Of a stretch of DNA of 64,000 bases, positions 50,830 through 64,000 are shown piece by piece. Source of the DNA: Actinacidiphila guanduensis (lineage in GTDB: Bacteria; Actinomycetota; Actinomycetes; Streptomycetales; Streptomycetaceae); NCBI RefSeq assembly GCF_900103985.1, contig NZ_FNIE01000002.1, positions 124,001 through 188,000 on the forward strand, given 5' to 3'. The stretch's first letter is position 1. Each line of letters opens with the position of its first letter. Position numbers and translations under genes: made by a program. The notes beneath the pieces are model-generated. The model did not search any database, was not told the DNA's origin, and worked only from the letters and a program-made list of their open reading frames with translations.

Positions 50830-51393
50830 ATGACGCACCACCGAGCACGCAGTGAGCAGCAGGAGCCCCTGATCCGACCCAGAACCGAGGACGACCTCGG
50901 GGACTGCGCCCGCGCCCTCGCCGAGGTCCACCGGCAGGACGGCTATCCGCTGAACTGGCCCGAGCAGCCCGCCGAGTGGATCGCGGAGGCCGGTGGGCTC
51001 GGCGCCTGGGTCGCCGAACTCGACGGCCGGTTGGCAGGCCACGTCGGGCTGTCCCCGAGCGGACCGGGAGACCTCGCCCCGGTGCTCTGGGGCGACCGGA
51101 ACGGCACAGGGCCGGAGCGGGCCGCCGTCGTGAGCCGGCTCTTCGTCGCCCCGGGAGCACGGGGTCACGGGATCGGGGCGCTGCTGATCGGCAGGGCCGA
51201 ACGGGAGGCCCGGCGGCGGGGCTTGCACCCGGTGCTGGACGTGGCGGCTTCCGACAAGGCCGCCGCGGCCCTGTACGAACGGCTGGGCTGGGAACGGCTG
51301 GCCACGATGGAGCAGCAGTGGAGCCCGCGGCAGACCGTGACCGTCCACTGCTATGCCGCCGGCTCCCGCACCATCGCCCCCGCACGTCCGTAG
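50830..51393 (+). CDS. GNAT-family N-acetyltransferase
   Basis: 187 residues. GNAT motif A reads VVSRLFVAPGARGHGIGALLIGRAEREAR (positions about 97-125), with the acetyl-CoA loop ARGHGIG. Motif B is near ALYERLGWERLA. The N terminus starts PLIRPRTEDDLGDCARALAE. Substrate cannot be assigned. AGGAG is 5 bp before ATG 50830. The gene ends before a strong hairpin and tRNA-Ala. Confidence 0.88.
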   Translation: MTHHRARSEQQEPLIRPRTEDDLGDCARALAEVHRQDGYPLNWPEQPAEWIAEAGGLGAWVAELDGRLAGHVGLSPSGPGDLAPVLWGDRNGTGPERAAVVSRLFVAPGARGHGIGALLIGRAEREARRRGLHPVLDVAASDKAAAALYERLGWERLATMEQQWSPRQTVTVHCYAAGSRTIAPARP

Positions 51394-51440
51394 CCGACTG
51401 CGGCCGACAGCGGCCGACACAGCGGGTGCCCGGACGCCGA

Positions 51441-51473
51441 CGACCCTCCTGCCCGAATCGGGCAGGAGGGTCG
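51441..51473. terminator. Perfect hairpin between GNAT and tRNA-Ala
   Basis: 15-bp arms CGACCCTCCTGCCCG (51441-51455) and CGGGCAGGAGGGTCG (51459-51473), loop AAT. It can terminate both the plus-strand GNAT transcript and the minus-strand tRNA-Ala. Confidence 0.85.
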
Positions 51474-51494
51474 CTGACGTGCACAAGCCGCTTG

Positions 51495-51567
51495 TGGAGC
51501 CTAGGAGATTCGAACTCCTGACATCTGCCTTGCAAAGGCAGCGCTCTACCAACTGAGCTAAGGCCCC
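51495..51567 (-). tRNA. tRNA-Ala(TGC)
   Basis: 73 nt. Acceptor GGGGCCT pairs with AGGCTCC, with A73 at 51495. Anticodon loop TTTGCAA (anticodon TGC). T-loop GTTCGAATC. CCA not encoded. This is a canonical cloverleaf. Confidence 0.97.
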
Positions 51568-51807
51568 GTGTCGGAGACAGCGTACCGGGTTCCGGGGCGG
51601 GAGCCGAGTCGGTATCGGCGAGGGAGGCGGGGGAACGGGGGGTGCGGGGCGGGGGAACGGGGAGGCGGGCGGGACGGGAAGCCGTGGGGCCTCGCCCGAG
51701 CGGGGGCGTACCTGGCAGAGTTTGTGCGTGCACCAGGAGTGAGCGGGCACCGCAACGGGATCGCCGCGGGCCGCGCGGACGGCGGAGAAGGGAGCGGGCG
51801 GCCGACC

Positions 51808-53301
51808 ATGGGTGAGGTCTTCGCGGGCCGGTACGAACTGGTGGACCCGATCGGGCGCGGCGGGGTCGGGGCGGTCTGGCGTTCCTGGGACCACCGCCGG
51901 CGCCGCTACGTGGCCGCCAAAGTGCTCCAGCAACGGGACGCGCACGCCCTGCTGCGCTTCGTCCGCGAGCAGGCGCTGCGCATCGACCACCCGCACGTCC
52001 TCGCCCCCGCGAGCTGGGCCGCCGACGACGACAAGGTGCTCTTCACGATGGACCTGGTGCGCGGCGGCTCGCTGTCGCACCTGATCGGCGACCACGGCCC
52101 GCTGCCGCCCCGCCAAGTGACCGTCCTGCTCGACCAGTTGCTCGCCGGCCTGGGCGCCGTGCACGCCGAGGGCGTCGTCCACCGCGACATCAAGCCGGCC
52201 AACGTCCTGCTGGAGGCGACCGGCACCGGCACCCCGCACGTACGCCTGTCGGACTTCGGCATCTCCATGCGCAAGGGCGACCCCCGGCTGACCGAGGCGG
52301 ACTATGTCGTGGGCACCCCCGGCTACTTCGCCCCGGAGCAACTGCTCGGCGCCGAGCCGGACTTCCCCGCCGACCTGTACGCCGTCGGCCTCGTCGCCCT
52401 GTACCTGCTCAGCGGCCGCAAGCCCGACGCCCAGGCGATCCAGGAGCGGTTCCTGGCTTCGGGCATGCCGCCGGCCCCGCTGGGCGTCCCCGATCCGCTG
52501 TGGCAGGTGGTCGGCGCGCTGCTCCAGCCGGACCCGTACGCCCGGTTCCGTACGGCGACCGGGGCGCGCAAAGCGCTGGCCGCCGCGGTGGAACTGCTAC
52601 CGGATGCCGAGGGCGAGCCGCCGATCGAGGTGTTCGACCGGATCGGCCCGCTCCCGGAGGGCTTCGGCCCGGACGGCCCGCTGACCGCGAGCTCCGGACG
52701 GCACGCGATGGGGCCGCCGCTGGCCTTCGGGGCGGCCATCGGGGGGCAGCAACTGCCCGCGCCGGGCGACCGGGCGCCGAGTCCGCAGCCCCCGGCCGGC
52801 CCGCCGACCTTCCCGCCGGTCCCGCTCACCCCGCCCGACCCGACACCGGCCGGCGCCCTGCCGCCGCCCCCGCGTACGCCCCCACTGGCCCCGCCGCCGT
52901 CTCCGCCGAGCACCCCGCCGAACGCCCCACGAAGCGCGCCGCCCAAGCCCGCCGAGGCGCCGTCCTCCGGGGTGCCCCTCCTCCCGGCCCCGGCCCAGCA
53001 GCCCCTGCCGGACAGCGGCCCCGCCGCACACGTCCCCGCGGGCAGCCCCACCGGCGAGCCGCTGACCCACCCCCGCACCCGCCTCGACGTGCCCGCGCCC
53101 CTCCCGCTGCCGAGCCCCGCCCCCGGCCCCGTCCCGCCCGCGGCACCGACACCCGCGCCCGCGGCCCAGGCCGACACCGCCTCCGCCCGGCTCCCCGCGA
53201 CCCGTCCGCGCCCCGGCCCCCCGGCGAGGATCGCGATCCCCGTCCTGCTCCTCGCGCTGATCTGCTTCGCCGTGGGCATCGCGGCCCTGGCAGCGTCCTG
53301 A
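51808..53301 (+). CDS. Membrane-anchored Ser/Thr protein kinase with Pro-rich linker
   Basis: 497 residues. Kinase domain (about 6-270): GRGGVGAVWRSWD, VAAKVLQ lysine, HRDIKPANVLLE, LSDFGIS and the activation segment VVGTPGYFAPEQLLG. A ~190-residue proline-rich linker follows (about 300-475). A single transmembrane helix ends the protein (about 477-495, RIAIPVLLLALICFAVGIAA), with almost no extracellular part, so it lacks a sensor domain. The ATG at 51808 is the conserved start (MGEVFAGRYELVDPIGRGGV). Lies beside two exported paralogues that could be substrates or partners. Confidence 0.93.
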   Translation: MGEVFAGRYELVDPIGRGGVGAVWRSWDHRRRRYVAAKVLQQRDAHALLRFVREQALRIDHPHVLAPASWAADDDKVLFTMDLVRGGSLSHLIGDHGPLPPRQVTVLLDQLLAGLGAVHAEGVVHRDIKPANVLLEATGTGTPHVRLSDFGISMRKGDPRLTEADYVVGTPGYFAPEQLLGAEPDFPADLYAVGLVALYLLSGRKPDAQAIQERFLASGMPPAPLGVPDPLWQVVGALLQPDPYARFRTATGARKALAAAVELLPDAEGEPPIEVFDRIGPLPEGFGPDGPLTASSGRHAMGPPLAFGAAIGGQQLPAPGDRAPSPQPPAGPPTFPPVPLTPPDPTPAGALPPPPRTPPLAPPPSPPSTPPNAPRSAPPKPAEAPSSGVPLLPAPAQQPLPDSGPAAHVPAGSPTGEPLTHPRTRLDVPAPLPLPSPAPGPVPPAAPTPAPAAQADTASARLPATRPRPGPPARIAIPVLLLALICFAVGIAALAAS

Positions 53302-53508
53302 GCGGCCCTCCGGGGCCAGGACGGACCGCAATTCGCCGCGCCCACGAAGGCCGCTTCGCGATGCCGCCCCACCAGGAACGGCTCAGCCAGTAACCCGTGT
53401 GCCGGCACCGCGCTACAAGCCCGCCCCCTCACAAGCCGCCCAAAGCCAGCCCTGCCAGGCACCCGCCCCACGAGCCCGTCCCCCCACCAGCCCGGCCCGC
53501 GAACCGCC

Positions 53509-54822
53509 CTACGACGCCGTTCGGCCCGAGCGGAGCGCCTGGCGGCGGGCCAGTACGTACCAAGCCGCCAGGCTGAGCAGCAGCACCGTCCCCGCCCCGA
53601 TCGCCCCGAACCCGAGCAGCCGCAACGCGGAGGAGGAGGGCGCGGCGGAGGCCGAAGAGCCCCCCGTCGCCGTACCGTCCGCCGCTTCGGCCGCACGGCG
53701 GCTCAGCCCGATGCCCGAGGACGCCGGATCACCGGAGTAGTGCGGCCCCGCCTGGGCCGCGCCCCCGACCTCCACCCGCAGCGTGATCGGCAGCGCGCCC
53801 TTGACCATCCGCGCCACATCCGGGTGCACGGTCACCGCGAGGTAGTACCAGCCGGCGTAGCGGACGCGCTGGACGGTGTCGTCGTCCGAGGTGCGGTTCG
53901 CGTACGCGACCGGCGCCAACTGCTCGACGAGCGCAGCCGGATCGCCGTCGTACCCGGCGTCGACGCCGTCCACGTACTGCCGGGTGGGGCTGAAGACGGT
54001 CAGCCGGGTCCCCTCGCCCACCAGGTCGAAGCCCTTGCGGTCCGGGGCGCTGGAGAAGTCCGCGAAGACGGTGGCCTGCTGGCCCCAGTCGACGGGGACC
54101 TTGTAGAAGCGGGTCTCACCGGGCAGCACCCGGTCCGTCCAGATCCCGGTCCGCACCGCGGCGGCCGTCTCGAAGCTCGCCCCGCCGCTCGCCGGGCGCG
54201 GGGTGCCGGCGGTGAGCGGGGTCGGGGAGGCGCTGGGGGTCGTGGGCACCGGGCCCGGTACAGCGCCGGAAGCCAGCGGCGGTTCGAGGACGAGCCGCAC
54301 CTCCAGCGGCCAGGGCGCGGGATCGGAGGTGCCCGCGCTGGTGCGGTGCACCTGGAGCGTGTAGGCGTTGGCGTCCTGGCAGATGTCGTCCGGGTCGGTG
54401 ATCGTGCGGGCCACCGCGGTGCCGATCGGGCGGGCGTCCCCGTCGTCGTCGAAGTGTTCCTCGCCGCTGTCGCACTGCGTGCCGTCCGCGCTGGTCAGCT
54501 CGATCTCGATGCCGTCGTTGTAGGCGACCCGGGAGCCGGCCGGCGGGACGGCGAACGCCGAGGCGTAGGCGGAGGACCGGGCGTCCAGCGCGACGCCGTA
54601 CATCCGGGTCTGGCCGGGCCGGATGCTGTCCCGGTAGGTGGTGCCGGGCTTCAGCGCGGGCGCGTCGGCGCTCGTGGCGGTCCCGCTGATCGCCGTGCCC
54701 TGCGGCTGCCAGACGACAGGGGCCGCGGGGGACGGCGGGGCCGTGGTGTCCGCGGCCGCCCGGCCCGGGAGGGCGGCCACCGCCAGCAGCGCGGCCGCGG
54801 CGGCGAACATCGTGCGCTTCAT
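53509..54822 (-). CDS. Exported protein with C-terminal transmembrane helix, paralogue B
   Basis: 437 residues. Signal peptide (about 1-24, MFAAAAALLAVAALPGRAAA). Two similar extracellular modules: YRDSIRPGQTRMYGVALDAR and then TDRVLPGETRFYKVPVDWGQ. The second motif type recurs in the neighbouring paralogue as RDRLRPGRTRWYRLHLGWGQ. A Ser/Ala-rich stretch leads to one transmembrane helix (about 400-425) and a short Arg-rich cytoplasmic tail (LARRQALRSGR). Modules resemble PPC-type beta-sandwich domains, but the family is uncertain. Its ATG overlaps the paralogue A stop (ATGA) with AGGAG upstream. Confidence 0.75.
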   Translation of the reverse strand: MKRTMFAAAAALLAVAALPGRAAADTTAPPSPAAPVVWQPQGTAISGTATSADAPALKPGTTYRDSIRPGQTRMYGVALDARSSAYASAFAVPPAGSRVAYNDGIEIELTSADGTQCDSGEEHFDDDGDARPIGTAVARTITDPDDICQDANAYTLQVHRTSAGTSDPAPWPLEVRLVLEPPLASGAVPGPVPTTPSASPTPLTAGTPRPASGGASFETAAAVRTGIWTDRVLPGETRFYKVPVDWGQQATVFADFSSAPDRKGFDLVGEGTRLTVFSPTRQYVDGVDAGYDGDPAALVEQLAPVAYANRTSDDDTVQRVRYAGWYYLAVTVHPDVARMVKGALPITLRVEVGGAAQAGPHYSGDPASSGIGLSRRAAEAADGTATGGSSASAAPSSSALRLLGFGAIGAGTVLLLSLAAWYVLARRQALRSGRTAS

Positions 54823-56204
54823 GCCCTGCTCCTGTCCGTACGGGTCCGTGCGCGGTGCAGAAGTGCGGTGGCGGTCATCCCGGCGAGCGCGAGCGCCCCG
54901 CCCACGCCGAAGGCCGCGAGGTCGGCCCCGTGCAGACCGCCGGGCAGCGTGCCGCCATCGGACGCGGCCTCCCGGGTGCGGCCCGAAGTGCCGTGGGGAC
55001 CCCGGGAGTTGCCGGCGGCCGGGGAAGCGGTCGATGAGGCATGCGCGCCCGCCGGTCCTGCCAGCGGTGGCGCCTTGTACTGGGGCCCCGCCAGTTCGGT
55101 GCCGGTGACCTCCACCCGCAGCACCACGCCCACCGAGGTGTCCTGCCCGGACGCGACCGGGCCGAGGGTGACCGCGATCCAGTAGTCCCCCGCCTGGTGC
55201 ACCGGCTGCGAAGTGGCGTCGTCCGTCCAGCGGTTGGTCCAGGTCACGGGTACGGTGCCGAGGCCCGCGGTGACCGGGGTGCCGTCGTAGGCGTGGGCGG
55301 TGCCCCCGGCCGCGCCGGCCGAGGCGTCCGCGACCGGCAGCCGGCCCGGGGCGTAGGCGCCGGTGGTGACGTAGGTGTCCACGTGGCCGCCGAGCGCGGG
55401 CGCGTTGGCGAACTGCGCGGCATAGCTGAGCTGCTGCCCCCAGCCGAGGTGCAGCCTGTACCAGCGGGTGCGGCCGGGCCGCAGCCGGTCCCGCCAGACA
55501 CCGGCGCCGATCCGGGCGGCGTCGTCGAAGCCGCTGCCGCCGGCGGTGTCCCGCGGGGTGCCGGTGGCGGGTGCGGGCGCGGTGCCGTAGTCGGTGCGGG
55601 CGGCGGCCGGGGTGGTGCCGGCGGGCAGCGGCGGCTCGGTGGAGACGAGCAGGGCGAGCGGCCAGCGGGCCCGGTCTGAGCCGTCGCCGGTGGTGCGGTG
55701 GACGGCGAGGAGGTACGGGCCGGCCTTGTCGCACGGATCGGTGCCGTCGTGGCTCGGCACGCGGCTGACCGCGGCGGTCAGTGGAGCCGCGGCCGCATCC
55801 TGGCCGAAAGGCGCCGTTCCGGTGCCGCATGGGTCGCCTGAGGCGGTGGTCAGCGCCACATCGATGCCGTCGCCGTAGCCGGTGGCGGCGCCCGGCTCGG
55901 GCACGGCGGTGACGGCGAGGTCGGCGGTGGCGGAGGCGTCCAGGGCGATCCGGTACCAGCGGGTCTGGCCGGGGCCGATGGTGTCGCGGGAGCGGCCGGG
56001 GCCGATCATGGCGGCGGTCCGGGCGCTGCGGCCGCCCGAGACGGCGGTCCCGGCGACAGGGAAGGTGCCGGGTGGGGCGGCCGTGGCGGGCCCGGCGGCG
56101 GATAAGGCGGTGAAGGAGGCGAGCAGGGCGGCGGCGCCCGCTATGAGGCCGCGGGGGCGGCGCTCGCCGCTCGTACGGGCCGTGCCGGCTGCCCCTGCTG
56201 CCAT
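54819..56204 (-). CDS. Exported protein with C-terminal transmembrane helix, paralogue A
   Basis: 461 residues. N-terminal signal/anchor (about 22-45, GLIAGAAALLASFTALSAAG). It has the same two-module plan as paralogue B: RDTIGPGQTRWYRIALDASA and RDRLRPGRTRWYRLHLGWGQ, each followed by a Cys-containing or Tyr-rich block. A Ser/Gly/Pro linker leads to a C-terminal helix (about 430-452, LAAFGVGGALALAGMTATAL) and RARTRTDRSRA. No catalytic motif seen. Co-translated with paralogue B. ATG 56204 chosen; GTG 56213 is an alternative. Position beside a Ser/Thr kinase suggests cell-envelope signalling. Confidence 0.75.
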   Translation of the reverse strand: MAAGAAGTARTSGERRPRGLIAGAAALLASFTALSAAGPATAAPPGTFPVAGTAVSGGRSARTAAMIGPGRSRDTIGPGQTRWYRIALDASATADLAVTAVPEPGAATGYGDGIDVALTTASGDPCGTGTAPFGQDAAAAPLTAAVSRVPSHDGTDPCDKAGPYLLAVHRTTGDGSDRARWPLALLVSTEPPLPAGTTPAAARTDYGTAPAPATGTPRDTAGGSGFDDAARIGAGVWRDRLRPGRTRWYRLHLGWGQQLSYAAQFANAPALGGHVDTYVTTGAYAPGRLPVADASAGAAGGTAHAYDGTPVTAGLGTVPVTWTNRWTDDATSQPVHQAGDYWIAVTLGPVASGQDTSVGVVLRVEVTGTELAGPQYKAPPLAGPAGAHASSTASPAAGNSRGPHGTSGRTREAASDGGTLPGGLHGADLAAFGVGGALALAGMTATALLHRARTRTDRSRA

Positions 56205-56395
56205 GGCGTCCACCCCCTCACGTCCCTCGCCCTGCGTCAGCCAGCACCGTATGCGATGTGCGGCGGAACTCAAGGGCGCTCCCGGCAGGTGGGCCCGAAC
56301 GCCCAGGCCGCGCCGGGGAACGGCGAAGCCCCGGCCGCGCTGCGACCGGGGCCCGAAAGGACGCCCGCGCGCCTTGCGGCGCTACCGTCGGCGTC

Positions 56396-56536
56396 TCACA
56401 CGTTCGTGCCGGAACCGCCCGGGACCGAGTCCGTGGCTTCCGTCCACAGGTCCTGCTCGGCGCGGTCCGCCTGAATCTGTCGGTACACGAACAGCCCGGC
56501 GACGGCGGCCAGTGCGATCAGGAGAATCTTCTTCAT
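56396..56536 (-). CDS. DLW-39 family small membrane protein
   Basis: 46 residues. It starts MKKILLIALAAVAGLFVYRQ, a membrane helix at 3-18, followed by the IQADRAEQDLWTEATD segment with the family's DLW motif. GGAGG lies 8-12 bp before the ATG (56536). The family is named for this motif and is conserved upstream of tRNA-Ile and gyrA in Streptomyces. Function unknown. Located between exported paralogue A and tRNA-Ile. Confidence 0.9.
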   Translation of the reverse strand: MKKILLIALAAVAGLFVYRQIQADRAEQDLWTEATDSVPGGSGTNV

Positions 56537-56700
56537 CCCGTGACCCTCCTCCTTCTAGTGCGAGACAGGCTCTGACGCGCCCGACTATACACAGCGACCG
56601 ATACCGAACGGTTACCTGCCACCGGTTTGACGCGACCGGCCCCGTGATCGGTCCGCGGAGCAGCGCACCGCGCCCGCTCACAACCGAGCCGGACAACGAC

Positions 56701-56736
56701 GAAGGTGGTGCCGGTCCGGAGACCGGCACCACCTTC
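56701..56736. terminator. Hairpin downstream of tRNA-Ile
   Basis: GAAGGTGGTGCCGGTC and GACCGGCACCACCTTC are perfect 16-bp arms around a CGGA tetraloop. It follows tRNA-Ile on the minus strand and precedes the DLW-39 gene. Confidence 0.85.
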
Positions 56737-56744
56737 GATGCCTG

Positions 56745-56818
56745 TGGGGCTAAGAGGACTTGAACCTCTGGCCTCTTCCTTATCAGGGAAGCGCTCTAAC
56801 CGTCTGAGCTATAGCCCC
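56745..56818 (-). tRNA. tRNA-Ile(GAT)
   Basis: 74 nt. Acceptor GGGGCTA pairs with TAGCCCC, with A73 at 56745. Anticodon loop CTGATAA (anticodon GAT). T-loop GTTCAAGTC. CCA not encoded. Confidence 0.97.
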
Positions 56819-56866
56819 GCGCTGCACGGAAAGATTAGCGCACGTCAGGCCGAGCCCCAAAATCGG

Positions 56867-57481
56867 TTACTCGTCCTCCGCGAGGGTCAGCTCCACACCG
56901 CCGACGAAGCCCGCCGACAGGTTGTAGATGAAGGACCCCAGCGTGGCCAGCGCGGTGGCCAGCACCACGTCGATCACCGCGATGATCGTGGTGAAGGTGA
57001 GCACGCGGGACAGCGAGAGGAACGACACCAGGTCGAAGCCGCCCTTGCCGTTGTCGGTGGAGGTGGCGTCGTTGATGGTGGAGCCCACCGTACTGAAGAC
57101 GCCCATGGTGTCCAGCACCATCCACAGCACCGCCACCGCCACGATCGTGCAGATGCCGAGCGCGATCGACAGCAGGAAGCTGACCTTCATCACCGACCAC
57201 GGGTCGGCCTTGGCGACGCGCAGCCGCGCCTTGCGGGTGCGCGGCACGGACCGGGCGGCCGGCCTCGGTCTGCGCACCCCCGCGGCGGCCGCGGACCCGG
57301 GCGTGCCCGGCGGCTGCGGCGGCGCGTAGGCCGACGGCGGCTGGTGCGGCGCCTGTCGGGTGTCCGTCACGGTGTATCCCCCCTCTTGCGGACCGCTGCC
57401 GCCGGCCGAGCCGGCTGAGCCATGGGCACCGCCCGTCCTGCCGGATCGATCCCCGCCCGCGGCGCCCATGGCTCCACTCAC
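56867..57481 (-). CDS. DUF3566 membrane protein
   Basis: 204 residues. A Gly/Pro-rich disordered N terminus (1-80) and basic VPRTRKARLRV lead to DUF3566 (about 83-200). That domain has two transmembrane helices: VSFLLSIALGICTIVAVAVL and VLTFTTIIAVIDVVLATALA. The TLAEDE tail is acidic. The GTG start lies 3 bp after the gyrA stop, with GGAGGAG inside the gyrA end, so it is co-transcribed with gyrB-gyrA. The mycobacterial homologue (CwsA-region membrane protein) is linked to envelope growth; the exact role is unknown. Confidence 0.92.
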   Translation of the reverse strand: MSGAMGAAGGDRSGRTGGAHGSAGSAGGSGPQEGGYTVTDTRQAPHQPPSAYAPPQPPGTPGSAAAAGVRRPRPAARSVPRTRKARLRVAKADPWSVMKVSFLLSIALGICTIVAVAVLWMVLDTMGVFSTVGSTINDATSTDNGKGGFDLVSFLSLSRVLTFTTIIAVIDVVLATALATLGSFIYNLSAGFVGGVELTLAEDE

Positions 57482-57484
57482 GGC

Positions 57485-60151
<2,667 letters not shown>

Positions 60152-60196
60152 CGCTTCGTTCAAGTCCTTTCACACGGCCGGTGGGTCGGGGCCGAC

Positions 60197-62655
<2,459 letters not shown>

Positions 62656-63204
62656 TCACCCGTAGGTGTCGCCGGGTCCCTTGCTGCCGGGGGCGCGCAG
62701 CCGCCCGTACGAGCGGGGCGGGCCGGCCGGGCCGAGCACCTTGAGCAGCTTCACCGTGCCGTGGCCGAGGTCGGAGTTGAGCCGCGCTACCAGTGTGGGG
62801 GCGAGCAGCCGCAGTTGGGTCGCCCAGGCCGTGGAGTCGCACTGGACGGTGAGGACGCGCGCCTCCTCGTCGTAGGTGTCCGGGGCGCAGTGCTGCGCGA
62901 CCTCGGGCCCCACCAGCTGCGGCCAGCGGCCCATCACCCCGCCGACCGCGGCCGGCGCCTCCCAGCCGCGCTCGGTGATCAGCCGGCTGATCGCGGCGCC
63001 CAGCGGCAGCGGGTCACGGCCGTCCGCGCGCGCTCCGCTGCGCAGCCCGCCGCGCCGGGCCTGCTTCTTCTGCATCGCGGCGTTCCCCCGGGCGCGGGCC
63101 TGCTCCTTGGCCGCCCGCAGCGCCACCCGGGCCAGGTCCACGCCCGAGGCGCCCTCCTGCCGCGGTACGGCGGCCCCGTCCCCCAGCTGCTCCGCGTCAG
63201 TCAC
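62656..63204 (-). CDS. DUF721 (DciA-like) protein
   Basis: 182 residues (GTG start). The basic N terminus (AAKEQARARGNAAMQKKQAR) is followed by DUF721 (about 70-150): LGAAISRLITERGWEAPAAV, GRWPQLVGPEVAQHC, VLTVQCDSTAWATQLRLLAP. Distant relatives of DciA load the replicative helicase. Position between recF and gyrB is universal in Streptomyces. It starts 6 bp after the recF stop and is coupled to it. Confidence 0.93.
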   Translation of the reverse strand: MTDAEQLGDGAAVPRQEGASGVDLARVALRAAKEQARARGNAAMQKKQARRGGLRSGARADGRDPLPLGAAISRLITERGWEAPAAVGGVMGRWPQLVGPEVAQHCAPDTYDEEARVLTVQCDSTAWATQLRLLAPTLVARLNSDLGHGTVKLLKVLGPAGPPRSYGRLRAPGSKGPGDTYG

Positions 63205-63210
63205 TGTCGC

Positions 63211-64000
63211 TCACTGCCGTTCCACCGTCCCGTTCTCCACCGAGAACCGCGCCCCCACCAGCACGTCCGGTACGTCGTCGTCCACCGCGGCGGTGACCAG
63301 CACCTGCTCGCCGTGGGCGACCAGCTCCGCCAGCCGGTTGCGCCGGGCGGCGTCCAGCTCGGCGAACACATCGTCCAGCACCAGCACCGGCTCGCGGCCG
63401 TCCGCGCACAGCAGCTCGTAGGAGGCCAGCCGCAGCGCCAGGGCGTACGACCAGGACTCGCCATGGCTGGCGTAGCCCTTGGCGGGCAGCGGGCCGAGCC
63501 GCAGCACCAGGTCGTCGCGGTGCGGGCCGACCAGGGTCACCCCGCGCTCGATCTCCTGCCGCCGGGCCTCGCCGAGCGCGGCCAGCAGCCGCTCGTAGAG
63601 CTCCTCGCGGCCGAGGGAGGCCGGCTCCTGCGGGTCGGCCGGGGCGCCCGGTTCGCCGAGCGAGTCCTTGTAGTCCAGGCCCACCGGCCCGCCGCCGGGT
63701 GCCAGTTGCTCGTACGCCTTGTCGGCCAGCGGCTGCAGGGCCGCCACCAGGTCCAGCCGCTGGGCGAGCAGTTCGGCGCCGGCCCGGGCCAGGTGCTGGT
63801 CCCACACGTCGAGGGTGGACAGGTCGGCGCCGCCGGTGCGGCCGCCGGGGCCCGCCGCGGTCCTGGCCCCGTGCCGGCGGGCCAGGGCGGCGCTCTTCAG
63901 CAGGGTGTTGCGCTGCTTGAGCACCCGGTCGTAGTCGGCCCGCACCCCGGCCAGTCGCGGGGCGCGGGCGGTGACCAGCTCGTCCAGGAACCGGCGGCGT
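63211..64000 (-). CDS. recF: RecF recombination mediator, C-terminal part
   Basis: The window ends within the gene; 262 C-terminal residues are present of an expected ~375. They include the coiled arm region ([20 protein letters not shown]), the ABC-type signature [19 protein letters not shown] (an actinobacterial variant of SxGQ) and Walker B with D-loop [15 protein letters not shown]. RecF loads RecA at gaps. The missing N terminus (Walker A) lies beyond base 64000, toward dnaN. Confidence 0.96.
   Translation of the reverse strand, partial: RRRFLDELVTARAPRLAGVRADYDRVLKQRNTLLKSAALARRHGARTAAGPGGRTGGADLSTLDVWDQHLARAGAELLAQRLDLVAALQPLADKAYEQLAPGGGPVGLDYKDSLGEPGAPADPQEPASLGREELYERLLAALGEARRQEIERGVTLVGPHRDDLVLRLGPLPAKGYASHGESWSYALALRLASYELLCADGREPVLVLDDVFAELDAARRNRLAELVAHGEQVLVTAAVDDDVPDVLVGARFSVENGTVERQ

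Noticed and set aside
51739-51808. Upstream GTG start for the kinase at 51808
   Set aside because: It would place low-complexity residues before the conserved MGEVFAGRYELVDPIGRG start.

Overview
High-GC actinobacterial chromosome, almost certainly Streptomyces or a close relative in the Streptomycetaceae. The evidence is roughly 70 percent or higher GC, GTG starts, many 4-bp ATGA/GTGA overlaps, and the diagnostic block fhaA-fhaB-pstP-rodA-pbpA-pknB, class E sortases, crgA, then DUF3566-gyrA-gyrB-DUF721-recF. The recF end points to the dnaN/oriC side just beyond base 64000. Product names were assigned from motifs and family knowledge only; no database search was run.

Region 1 (1-12.4 kb) is core metabolism. 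A branched-chain 2-oxoacid dehydrogenase operon (E1alpha, E1beta, partial E2, minus strand) diverges from an Lrp/AsnC regulator. Next is a 3-hydroxyacyl-CoA dehydrogenase-TetR operon. The two catabolic operons carry the same palindrome, ACCGA-N4-TCGGT, in their promoter regions, which suggests a shared TetR regulon. A TrmH-type RNA methyltransferase, an HTTM/DUF5819 membrane pair, a rhodanese, a J-domain protein and an aldo/keto reductase-TetR pair follow.

Region 2 (12.7-20.5 kb) holds a four-part PAS/GAF/PP2C/HATPase signalling phosphatase, a TerD protein, a divergent TetR/quinone-oxidoreductase pair, an MFS exporter, and a dienelactone-hydrolase-like protein that has lost its nucleophile and carries a TTA codon.

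Region 3 (18.1-28.2 kb) is the accessory part. Two clusters of a dispersed palindromic repeat (18.2-18.4 and 20.6-20.9 kb) are followed by a WhiJ-like XRE/DUF397/DUF397 set. A divergent small protein-XRE-XRE/DUF5753 operon comes next. It is followed by a three-gene operon: an 89-residue protein, a DUF6879-like protein, and a 794-residue NB-ARC/TPR (STAND, NLR-like) ATPase whose N terminus carries an RHIM-like amyloid-type motif. A formyltransferase and tRNA-Leu close this region. The NLR operon is the best candidate in the window for an under-described system.

Region 4 (28.9-44.8 kb) is the cell-wall growth and Ser/Thr phosphorylation cluster (FHA proteins, PP2C phosphatase, SEDS and PBP pair, PASTA kinase) running on the plus strand. 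It converges on a minus-strand operon of DUF881, a small membrane protein, pabA and two class E sortases. crgA, a zinc-finger rhomboid, a cyclophilin and a DUF5324 protein follow. A cluster of DnaA-box-like 9-mers lies between crgA and the rhomboid gene.

Region 5 (45.1-51.6 kb) is variable metabolism and regulation: a secreted beta-propeller, NmrA/HxlR and epimerase/TetR divergent pairs with visible operators, a PLP enzyme, a GNAT and tRNA-Ala.

Region 6 (51.8-64 kb) is a second Ser/Thr kinase, two tandem paralogous exported proteins, a 46-residue DLW-39 protein, tRNA-Ile, DUF3566, gyrA, gyrB, DUF721 and truncated recF, all of the last group on the minus strand.
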